DNA of 5,201 nucleotides. Origin: Alphaproteobacteria bacterium. GTDB lineage: Bacteria; Pseudomonadota; Alphaproteobacteria; SMXP01. Positions within the stretch are counted from its first letter, which is position 1. Every line of letters starts with the position of its first letter. The DNA lies in NCBI GenBank assembly GCA_021774995.1, contig JAJFIM010000265.1:1-5201 (forward strand). Direction: 5' to 3'. Both the position numbers and the translations under genes were made by a program. This document shows positions 1-4,906 of this stretch, in pieces. Under the pieces are notes generated by a model. That model saw only the letters and a program-made list of their open reading frames with translations. It did not search any database and was not told the DNA's origin.

Positions 1-82
1 GCATTATTCAAATGTTAAGATATGCCGCCAGGCCCACGGGTTCCCCGTCAAAAATATGCGATCTATGTAGGGTTTGCGCGCA

Positions 83-148
83 TCACCCGGCTTGACCGGG
101 TGACCCAACTTTCGCGAAGATTCTGGTCAGCCCGGTTTAACCGGACTG
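83..148. repeat. Composite inverted-repeat element, two hairpins around TTCGCGAA
   Basis: Two palindromes face each other. The left is a perfect 8-bp stem (TCACCCGG, loop CTTGA, CCGGGTGA) at 83-103. The right is CCGGTT-T-AACCGG at 132-144, flanked by CAG and CTG, spanning 128-148. Read on the opposite strand, the right unit aligns with the left over its core (CCGG[C/T]T..ACCGGG, then TGACC), so the two look like inverted copies of one unit of about 28 bp. Midway between them, at 111-118, is the 8-bp palindrome TTCGCGAA. The element could form a cruciform in DNA or a double hairpin in RNA. Such palindromic units are common between genes in Alphaproteobacteria; the family identity is inferred. 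Confidence 0.7.
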
Positions 149-181
149 CGGCGCGGCAGGATTAAAGATAAATTTTTCACT

Positions 182-357
182 TAGAACATTTCCGATTTGA
201 TCTGGCTCACTCCCCCTTCGTCACCCCGCGACTCGATCTCGGGGTCCATCTGTCTCCATACGAAGCATGGATCCCGCGGGCAAGGCCGCGGGATGACACC
301 GCGTGAAGAGAGGACTCTTGAGCAATATGTGAATCAAGTTAAATCGGAAATGCGCTA
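182..357. repeat. Outer inverted repeat (TAGnnCATTTCCGATTT) enclosing the 220-297 element
   Basis: CATTTCCGATTT at 187-198 recurs as its exact reverse complement at 341-352. The match extends outward to TAG at 182-184 and CTA at 355-357, giving 15 matches in 17 positions. The pair encloses the 220-297 palindromic element with unequal flanks. This is the arrangement expected if one repeat inserted inside another, or if the whole 176-bp block is a small non-autonomous mobile element. No target-site duplication is obvious, so mobility is only an inference. Confidence 0.55.
220..297. repeat. Composite palindromic intergenic element, GTCAYCCCGCG...GGGRTCCAT inverted pair
   Basis: The left arm (220-249) begins GTCACCCCGCG and ends GGGGTCCAT. 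The right arm (267-297), read on the opposite strand, begins GTCATCCCGCG and ends GGGATCCAT. The two arms are therefore inverted copies of one unit of about 30 bp, separated by about 17 bp. Each arm also folds on itself; the right one is a strong hairpin, CCCGCGG (273-279) with CCGCGGG (286-292). The GTCA...TGAC outer ends and the internal TCCA/TGGA are hallmarks of a dispersed repeat class familiar from alphaproteobacterial genomes. A role in mRNA 3'-end protection or termination for the gene ending at 478 is possible but unproven. Confidence 0.75.
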
Positions 358-477
358 GAACAGACACCAGCAGGCCGCGTCGCGAAATGACAAAGAAGGT
401 GCGGGAACAGATTCTCATGTCATCTTCGGCAACCGTGCGCAAATTCCAAATAGTGAAATGACATTAACATAGTAAAA

Positions 478-1533
478 TTACTCCAGGGGTTTTGCATTCC
501 TCGATATAGACTCAAATACTTCCGCCTGCTGATTTTCTGTTAAGAGACTTTTAGCCTTAGCGATCAAAGTATCCGTTTCCGCATCGCGGGTTTCCATGCG
601 CAAAAGAAGATAAAGCGCCTGTTGATAGAGCTCCACTTGACTTCTCTGCGAATTAAATGCGCCTGGCTCATTTTCCAGCAGCAGCGCCGTCGCCTTCAAT
701 GTCGCGGGCTCATACCCGCTTAACGCTAAAATGACGACACCTCTGAGTTCAAAAACGCGGGCTTCCTCAAGTGCCTCCTCCTCGGTCTGCCCTTCCAGAA
801 GGATGGGCCTGAGCGGAAAACGCCCCTCAAGACGCCCGGTGCTCAAAATATAACGGGCCTCCTGACTGCCGATGATGCTGGCAGTCAAATACCATTGCTC
901 CGCCTCCGTCTGCCCGTCTTTTCCATAGTCTCCGCGTTCCAAATCCTTCGCGAAGGCCAGGGTTTTGTCCGCGCAGCGCGCCTCCGCGCGTTCAAAGCGC
1001 GTGGGCCGCTTAAAAGGGTGCCCTTGCGCCTTGGCGATGGCAATACGCAACCGTTCTTTGTTGTGGGTCACGGTGGTAAACCGTTCGACACAGCTTGCCC
1101 ATAACCACGTGTCGCGCCATTCGAAGGCATTGCCCAGACCCTTGGGCCTGAATTCCCGTCGGTTCAAGACCCCAGAGAGCCGGTCCAACTGACGCCCAAA
1201 AAAACCCGGGTCTGAACGCTGCGTCACCTGCATAGTCAGCGCCGACTTCCGGTATGACGCGGCAACCTCTGGATCGATAAGGGAATCACAAAGACCCGTC
1301 TCGTAATTTTCCGCCATGAGAAGATGGGCGCGTGGATCGGCGCTACTGGCGTCCAACAAGAGTTCAAACGCCCGCTCGCACTGCCCCGCCGCCACCAGGT
1401 CTTGATAAATAGGCGCCCAGTCCGGCGTCCGGTCGGAAAACGTGAAATACCCCCCCACACCGAGCACCAACGCGAAGAATCCCCAGAACGGCCACCTGCG
1501 CCGCCCGGAGCGTTGCGCTGTTTTTTTGCCCAT
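478..1533 (-). CDS. Membrane-anchored helical-repeat (TPR/Sel1-like) protein, 351 aa
   Basis: I do not recognise a named family. From ATG at 1533 the protein starts with a basic stretch (K3, K4, R8, R11-R13), then one hydrophobic segment at about 14-32, which suggests a signal anchor with the rest in the periplasm. The remainder is alpha-helical and Ala/Glu-rich. Residues 43-100 look like TPR/Sel1 helical pairs (GQCERAFELLLDAS, then HLLMAENYETGLC), and 211-232 (AEQWYLTASIIGSQEARYIL) resembles a Sel1 repeat. The first 190 residues carry four cysteines (52, 82, 148, 187), which could pair in an oxidising compartment. The frame stays open back to 2037, but that extension is antisense to the coiled-coil gene and gives a cysteine-rich, unlikely sequence. 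GGAGG at 1545-1549 supports the start at 1533, as does the basic-plus-hydrophobic N-terminus. Function unknown; helical repeats suggest protein-protein contacts. Confidence 0.8.
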   Translation of the reverse strand: MGKKTAQRSGRRRWPFWGFFALVLGVGGYFTFSDRTPDWAPIYQDLVAAGQCERAFELLLDASSADPRAHLLMAENYETGLCDSLIDPEVAASYRKSALTMQVTQRSDPGFFGRQLDRLSGVLNRREFRPKGLGNAFEWRDTWLWASCVERFTTVTHNKERLRIAIAKAQGHPFKRPTRFERAEARCADKTLAFAKDLERGDYGKDGQTEAEQWYLTASIIGSQEARYILSTGRLEGRFPLRPILLEGQTEEEALEEARVFELRGVVILALSGYEPATLKATALLLENEPGAFNSQRSQVELYQQALYLLLRMETRDAETDTLIAKAKSLLTENQQAEVFESISRNAKPLE

Positions 1534-1544
1534 CAACAACCGCG

Positions 1545-1549
1545 CCTCC
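1545..1549 (-). promoter_or_regulatory. Ribosome binding site setting the start at 1533
   Basis: Read on the minus strand, GGAGG lies 11 nt before the ATG at 1533. The spacing is rather long but usable. The next in-frame ATG upstream (1587) has no comparable site and would add 18 residues ahead of the basic N-terminus, so 1533 is preferred. Confidence 0.55.
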
Positions 1550-1624
1550 GCTTTAAAGTAGTCCCCACGCTCTCCCACGCACCTCATAATAGCAGGTATT
1601 TCAACCAATAAAGAAAGGCTATCT

Positions 1625-1999
1625 ATGCAACAGTCACTTGACAAACGCCAAAGCCAACAAGGAATGGCGGGAGAGAGCCGCTTTCTATCCGTAAAGCAGC
1701 GAGCAGCCGACTCCCTGCTATGCAGCGAGATTTTGTTGAACATCGGAAAGATCGAACAGAGAATCGCCTTCCATCGGCAAAATATCCGCGCACTCAAAGA
1801 CCAACATGCTAGGCAGGAAAGGCAGATCGCCGACCTGGAAATGGAGTTGAGAAAAGTCCCCTTACCAACCCCCGGCGGAATGGGAAAAAGGATTCGCGAT
1901 ATAGCTTCAGAAATGGTGGGTCTGTTCGTCAGTGTTGTCGATTCCAAGCAACAACGGAAAAGGATACAGAGACAAATTGGCATCCTCAAAACGGCGTGA
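1625..1999 (+). CDS. Small coiled-coil protein, 124 aa, probably frame-disrupted at its 3' end
   Basis: No family recognised. The start ATG is preceded by AAAGAAAGG with good spacing. Residues about 34-77 form a textbook coiled coil with hydrophobic residues in a/d positions at 36, 40, 43, 47, 54, 57, 68, 71 and 75 (I, I, I, I, I, L, I, L, L). A Pro/Gly-rich turn follows (78-87), then a second helix with I90, I93, M97 and L100, and a third run with I114, I118 and L121 just before the TGA stop. There is no signal peptide. The heptad continues after the stop in the -1 frame (see 1996-2130), so the native protein may be a 168-aa product cut by a 1-nt deletion in the A-run at 1988-1991. The gene diverges from the 478-1533 gene across a 91-bp spacer. 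Clean heptads on this strand, and a cysteine-rich translation on the other, make this the coding strand. Confidence 0.7.
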   Translation: MQQSLDKRQSQQGMAGESRFLSVKQRAADSLLCSEILLNIGKIEQRIAFHRQNIRALKDQHARQERQIADLEMELRKVPLPTPGGMGKRIRDIASEMVGLFVSVVDSKQQRKRIQRQIGILKTA

Positions 2000-2130
2000 A
2001 TACGATCAACCAACGCATTGCAGACGAACAAAGGCAATTGAACGGCGCCATTGCCAACAGCGCTGATCTCAAACAGCGGAGCAGAGCTCTTGGCTGCGGC
2101 GGCGTGGGTCTTGCCGACCGGCCCTTTTAA
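1996..2130 (+). CDS. Downstream coiled-coil fragment in the -1 frame (44 aa from GTG), remnant or coupled small ORF
   Basis: A GTG overlaps the TGA of the upstream ORF (GTGA, 1996-1999) and opens a 44-codon frame ending in TAA at 2128-2130. Its translation (NTINQRIADEQRQL and on to DLKQRSRALG) is plainly coiled-coil. If joined to the upstream protein by a -1 shift at AAA (1988-1990), its hydrophobic positions fall at 125, 128, 132, 139 and 149, in exact heptad register with I114, I118 and L121. That favours the broken 3' end of one gene over an independent ORF. No Shine-Dalgarno precedes the GTG, so separate translation would need coupling. I see no canonical X-XXY-YYZ slippery heptamer, which weighs against programmed frameshifting. 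The last ten residues (CGGVGLADRPF) do not continue the coil. Confidence 0.4.
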   Translation: MNTINQRIADEQRQLNGAIANSADLKQRSRALGCGGVGLADRPF

Positions 2131-2167
2131 TAATTCCTAAAGGGTGCTCTGGCGACAATAATCCATT

Positions 2168-2171
2168 AGGG
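2168..2171 (+). promoter_or_regulatory. Ribosome binding site choosing ATG 2180 over GTG 2171
   Basis: AGGG lies 8 nt before the ATG at 2180 and overlaps the alternative in-frame GTG at 2171. The GTG would thus have no usable site of its own, and the ATG is the better start. Confidence 0.6.
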
Positions 2172-2179
2172 TGAAATTT

Positions 2180-3160
2180 ATGGCATCTGACATCATACAA
2201 GGCGCGCAAGATTCTGAGGGGGAGACGACGGCTCCCTACCGGCCCAAGATCGGTCTGGCCCTGGGCGGCGGCGTGGCGCGCGGCTGGGCGCATATCGGCG
2301 TCATCCGGGCGATGGAGCGCTATGGCCTGAAACCCGACATCATTGCCGGCACCTCCATCGGCGCTCTGGTGGGCGGCGCTTATCTGGCAAACCATCTGGA
2401 CGTGCTGGAGGAATGGGCGCGCAGCCTCAATAAGCGGCGGATTTTAAGCTATCTTGATTTTACGTTTGGAGGATCGGGATTTTTTGCCGGCAATCAACTG
2501 GCCAAATTGATGACGCGCTATTTCGGAGACGTTCAAATCGAAAGCCTGGAGCGGACCTTTATCGCCGTCACGGCTGAACTCGCCACGGCTCATGAAATCT
2601 GGATCCGGGAGGGATCTCTCGTTGACGCCATTAAAGCTTCCTATGCCCTGCCCGGCGTCTTTCCCCCCGTCATGCGGAAAAATCGCTGGCTGATCGACGG
2701 CGCTTTGGTCAACCCCGTGCCGGTCTCGGTCTGCCGGGCCTTTGGCGCGCGGCTGGTGATCGCCGTCAGCCTGCAATCCGACGCTTTTGGCAAAAGCAAT
2801 TTGGAAGAAGGCCGGCGTCTGCAAGAAGAAGAAAACGGCAATGGCAATGGCGACAATCATGTGAGTTTCGCCGAGAGCCTCAAAGCCAAACCGCGCAATC
2901 TCATCATGCGCCAGCTTTTCGGCACGGGGCACGCGGCGCCGGGCGTTGGGACGGTCATGCTGGGCGCGCTTAACATCGTGATGGATCGCCTTGGCCGCTC
3001 GCGCATGGCGGGCGACCCGCCGGACGTGCGCATCGCCCCGCGCGTCGGCCATATCAGCCTGCTGGATTTTGACCGGGCGGAAGAATCCATCAAACTGGGT
3101 GAAGAGGCCTTTGAAGAACAACTCCCACGGCTGGAAGAGGCCCTCGCGATTTTGAGATAG
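2180..3160 (+). CDS. Patatin-like phospholipase (RssA/NTE-type serine hydrolase), 326 aa
   Basis: This is a patatin-fold lipid acyl hydrolase using a Ser-Asp dyad. Key motifs are present and intact: the glycine-rich oxyanion-hole loop GGGVARG (29-35) followed by WAHIG, the nucleophile elbow GTSIG (57-61, Ser59), and the catalytic DGA (173-175, Asp173) followed by LVNPVPV. ALPGVFPPV (156-164) before the Asp is also typical of bacterial RssA/YchK-like members. Length is normal for the group. There is no signal peptide, so the enzyme is probably cytosolic or peripheral on the inner membrane. The natural substrate cannot be read from the sequence; phospholipid or lysophospholipid ester bonds are usual. 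A hydrophilic segment at about 209-237 contains an Asn-Gly repeat and is likely a variable surface loop. The gene starts 50 bp after the coiled-coil remnant, and a shared transcript is possible. The following 219 bp hold a degenerate palindromic repeat but no clear terminator. Confidence 0.93.
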   Translation: MASDIIQGAQDSEGETTAPYRPKIGLALGGGVARGWAHIGVIRAMERYGLKPDIIAGTSIGALVGGAYLANHLDVLEEWARSLNKRRILSYLDFTFGGSGFFAGNQLAKLMTRYFGDVQIESLERTFIAVTAELATAHEIWIREGSLVDAIKASYALPGVFPPVMRKNRWLIDGALVNPVPVSVCRAFGARLVIAVSLQSDAFGKSNLEEGRRLQEEENGNGNGDNHVSFAESLKAKPRNLIMRQLFGTGHAAPGVGTVMLGALNIVMDRLGRSRMAGDPPDVRIAPRVGHISLLDFDRAEESIKLGEEAFEEQLPRLEEALAILR

Positions 3161-3177
3161 GGACGCCGCCCCTCTTT

Positions 3178-3204
3178 GTCCCCCCGGCTTGAACGGGAAT
3201 CCAG
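3178..3204 (+). repeat. Degenerate single copy of the palindromic intergenic repeat unit
   Basis: The unit starts GTC and ends GGGAATCCAG around a weak stem. Its core CCCGGCTTGAACGGG (3183-3197) matches CCCGGCTTGACCGGG at 86-100 in 14 of 15 positions, and its ends resemble the GTCAY...GGGRTCCA arms of the 220-297 element. It sits 17 bp after the stop codon of the phospholipase gene, the usual place for such units. The rest of the 3161-3379 spacer shows a 6-bp hairpin at 3208-3222 without a T-run, and no promoter I can defend. Confidence 0.55.
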
Positions 3205-3379
3205 TGAAATCCTATCAGGATTGCAAAATATGATGACGCATAGTCATTTATGAGGGTATGGCCTAGGCCGTTTGCGCACAGCGGATAAGTTTTCATTAAG
3301 CATAAAACTTCACGCCTTCTTAGCTGCCCGCTCTCCATACTGTCCCGTGAAACCAATGCCAGCAAAGTGAGGCGACAGG

Positions 3380-4168
3380 ATGCCCGTTTCCGGCGGATTT
3401 TCAGCGGTGGCGCTTTTTAACTCTTTGGACAAAATCATTCCAAAGAGAGAGGAGCTTATGGCCAAGAACAAGACGGTGCAAAGCGACATCGAATATTTCA
3501 AAAAAAATATTCAGAAAATTGAAAGCCCTGAAGATCTGTTTAAAGACTATCGCCTTTTGCGCATCTCGTTAGAAGCTTATGGACTTGATACGGAAATCGA
3601 AAAAGCGGGTTTGATCAGGGGCGTCTTGACCAGCGATCCCAAGGAAGTCAACTCTCTGGTTAACAAAATGAATGACCCCCGTTTTAAGGAAATGGCGGCG
3701 GATTTTAAATTTTTCGATCCGGCGGGGAACGGAACGTTCTTTGTAAAATTACAGAGCTTTGCGGTCGACGTCGGCAAAAAGTTGATAACTGTCGCGGTCG
3801 AAAAGGAACTTGATCAACAGGCGCCGGGCATTCGCAAAGCGATTCACTTTAAAAAAGTTTCGTCCGAAGGCAATATCAAAACCCCCTTCAACATATTATC
3901 CGATCCTAATTTACGCGATGTTGTCCTGGAGGCGCGCGGCATTCCCCTTTCCATCGTCATCCAACCGGTTGAGACTCAAGGGCGCGTGCTCGAGTCGAAT
4001 TTCGACTTTAACAAATTCGACAATGCGCGTTATGTCGACCGCATCATCCAGCAATATCTTGCCCAAACTGATCTCGCCAACTTTAACGCCGTCAGCACGG
4101 CGTCTCTCGCCAGCACCTTGCTGAGCGGTGCGGCAGGCAATAACGGCGGCATTACTCTAATCGTGTGA
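3380..4168 (+). CDS. DUF1217 family protein, 262 aa (flagellum-associated family)
   Basis: The protein fits DUF1217, a family largely confined to Alphaproteobacteria and often encoded in or near flagellar clusters; its biochemical role is not established. Diagnostic stretches are DIEYFKKNIQKIESPEDLFKD (36-56), the helix LLRISLEAYGLD (59-70), and NKMNDPRFKEMAADFKF (95-111), which matches the family's conserved D-x-R-F/Y-x-x-hydrophobic segment. The C-terminal YVDRIIQQYLAQTD...LASTLLSG also fits family ends. There is no signal peptide or membrane segment. ATG 3380 has GAGG 7 nt upstream (3369-3372), a good start. No other flagellar gene is visible, so a motility role rests on family association alone. 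The gene is convergent with the CBS gene, only 30 bp apart, with no hairpin terminator between them. A sigma-54-like TGGC...TTGC pair at about 3259-3275 has the wrong spacing. Confidence 0.87.
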   Translation: MPVSGGFSAVALFNSLDKIIPKREELMAKNKTVQSDIEYFKKNIQKIESPEDLFKDYRLLRISLEAYGLDTEIEKAGLIRGVLTSDPKEVNSLVNKMNDPRFKEMAADFKFFDPAGNGTFFVKLQSFAVDVGKKLITVAVEKELDQQAPGIRKAIHFKKVSSEGNIKTPFNILSDPNLRDVVLEARGIPLSIVIQPVETQGRVLESNFDFNKFDNARYVDRIIQQYLAQTDLANFNAVSTASLASTLLSGAAGNNGGITLIV

Positions 4169-4198
4169 GATGCGAATTTAAGACGGGCCGCCTCAAGT

Positions 4199-4630
4199 TC
4201 ACCCCGTCGCAATATATTCGCGCAAGGCCTCAGCTTCCTGCTCAGTTTCATTGATCCGGTGCTTCACCACATCGCCGATGGATATGATGCCTTTAAGCTG
4301 GCCTTCCTCCACAACCGGGAGATGACGAAAACGCCGATCCGTCATCAACGCCATGCAATGGTCGATCGTATCGCTGAGCTTGCAGGTGATCACATTCCCG
4401 CTCATGAAATCGCCAACGGGTTTCACCAAAACTTGCGCACCCTCTTTTGCGATGGCGTTGACGATATCGCGTTCAGACAAAACACCGCATACACTCCCAT
4501 CCGCTTTCGTCACAATGACGGCGCCGATGCGCTTTTGCGACAGCAGTTTCGCCGTCTCAGCCAATTGACAGCCAGACGCGATGGTGAAAACGCCAGAACC
4601 TTTAACTTTGATAATACTTGCGACAATCAT
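4199..4630 (-). CDS. CBS-pair domain protein, 143 aa
   Basis: This is a stand-alone Bateman module of two CBS domains, at about 8-61 and 72-128. Each ends in the ligand-binding signature: GVLSERD (49-55) and GIISIGD (114-120), where the Ser and Asp typically contact the ribose and phosphate of an adenosine nucleotide. FRHLPVVEEG (101-110) and IGAVIV (35-40) are the usual core strands. A short charged helix (127-139) closes the protein. The length fits the small, soluble CBS-pair proteins common in Alphaproteobacteria, which are thought to sense AMP, ATP or related ligands; the partner is unknown. The ATG at 4630 is preceded by AAAGGGAG at good spacing. The gene stands alone on this strand, divergent from the DUF2157 region and convergent with the DUF1217 gene. 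Confidence 0.93.
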   Translation of the reverse strand: MIVASIIKVKGSGVFTIASGCQLAETAKLLSQKRIGAVIVTKADGSVCGVLSERDIVNAIAKEGAQVLVKPVGDFMSGNVITCKLSDTIDHCMALMTDRRFRHLPVVEEGQLKGIISIGDVVKHRINETEQEAEALREYIATG

Positions 4631-4711
4631 CCGTGCTCTCCCTTTCGTGCTTGCGCTTTGTCCCTCACTCCTCTTTTCAAATACAAAACCTTAACTTACC
4701 CCTTGTACCCG

Positions 4712-4740
4712 CTTTGCTTTTCTATAAATATCGATATAGT
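4712..4740 (+). promoter_or_regulatory. Candidate promoter for the 4778 small ORF / DUF2157 unit
   Basis: In the AT-rich part of the divergent spacer, TATAGT at 4735-4740 is a fair -10 box. It has CTTTGC (4712-4717, spacing 17) or TTTGCT (4713-4718, spacing 16) as a weak -35. A start near 4747 would leave a short leader before the Shine-Dalgarno at 4768. A 10-bp palindrome, ATATCGATAT (4728-4737), overlaps the -10 and could be an operator, or chance in AT-rich DNA. The CBS gene must also be transcribed from this spacer, but no clear minus-strand promoter stands out. Confidence 0.3.
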
Positions 4741-4767
4741 CACGCTAAAGAAGAAAAAGGCGGCGTC

Positions 4768-4773
4768 AGGGGG
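4768..4773 (+). promoter_or_regulatory. Strong Shine-Dalgarno ahead of the 37-aa ORF
   Basis: AGGGGG sits 4 nt before ATG 4778. It is the longest purine-rich ribosome-binding sequence in the divergent spacer and the main reason to take the short ORF seriously. Confidence 0.45.
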
Positions 4774-4777
4774 AATC

Positions 4778-4891
4778 ATGCCTTTATCTGGAGGTCAGTG
4801 CAAGTGTGCGGCGCAGCAAGCGCGGTTACATTTCACCTGCAACGCCGACGCCCGGTTTCGACCACGCAGTCCATTAGGGTTAATTGGGTAG
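4778..4891 (+). CDS. Possible small protein, 37 aa, with three cysteines
   Basis: The ORF starts at ATG 4778 behind a strong AGGGGG site and ends at TAG 4889-4891. It lies 15 nt before the DUF2157 start and in the same frame. The peptide has C8, C10 and C21. Its start (MPLSGGQCKC) recalls the G-x-C-x-C opening of GFA/Mss4-like zinc proteins, but the ORF is far too short to be one and ends in a basic Arg/Pro tail. It could be a real small protein, a leader peptide coupled to DUF2157 translation, the remnant of a longer gene, or chance. The frame is also open upstream through the antisense of the CBS gene, which shows that open length here means little. Confidence 0.35.
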   Translation: MPLSGGQCKCAAQQARLHFTCNADARFRPRSPLGLIG

Positions 4892-4906
4892 ATCGTCAGG
4901 AAAGCT

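Larger units (their letters stand above)
1..477. other. Non-coding intergenic region rich in palindromic repeats
   Basis: No reading frame here looks like a real gene. The one open frame of some length (minus strand, 221-442) runs straight through the inverted repeats, and its translation is the low-information type that such repeats give. The region holds a palindrome pair at 83-148, a second composite palindrome at 220-297 inside a wider inverted repeat at 182-357, and a small perfect hairpin at 36-48 (ACGGG, loop TTC, CCCGT) with no T-run on either side that would make it a terminator. Positions 361-477, just downstream of the minus-strand gene ending at 478, show no clear terminator. Any gene to the left lies outside the window. 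Confidence 0.75.

Noticed and set aside
36..48. ACGGG-TTC-CCCGT hairpin as a terminator for a gene left of the window
   Set aside because: It is followed by CAAAAA rather than T residues, and no gene end is visible at the left edge.
221..442. 73-aa minus-strand open frame
   Set aside because: It runs through both arms of the 220-297 palindromic element and one end of the outer inverted repeat; its translation is typical repeat-derived noise, with no credible start site.
2162..2172. TCCATTAGGGT shared with 4870-4880 as a regulatory motif upstream of two genes
   Set aside because: An 11-base match in a 5-kb window is expected by chance, and its position relative to the two starts differs.
3208..3222. 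AATCCT-ATC-AGGATT hairpin as a terminator for the phospholipase gene
   Set aside because: The stem is only 6 bp, AT-rich, and not followed by a T-run.
3259..3275. Sigma-54-like promoter (TGGC...TTGC) upstream of the DUF1217 gene
   Set aside because: The GG and GC elements are 12 nt apart instead of the required 10, so it should not bind sigma-54 holoenzyme.
3296..3303. CtrA-like half site (TTAAGCAT) upstream of the DUF1217 gene
   Set aside because: It differs from TTAACCAT at one position and has no partner half site; too short to support.
3090..3365. 91-aa minus-strand open frame over the spacer after the phospholipase gene
   Set aside because: It overlaps the phospholipase 3' end and is read through the degenerate palindromic repeat; no ribosome binding site and no recognisable features.
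4259..4777. Long plus-strand open frame leading into the 37-aa ORF
   Set aside because: It is antisense to the clearly coding CBS gene. Only the last part, after the strong Shine-Dalgarno at 4768, has independent support.
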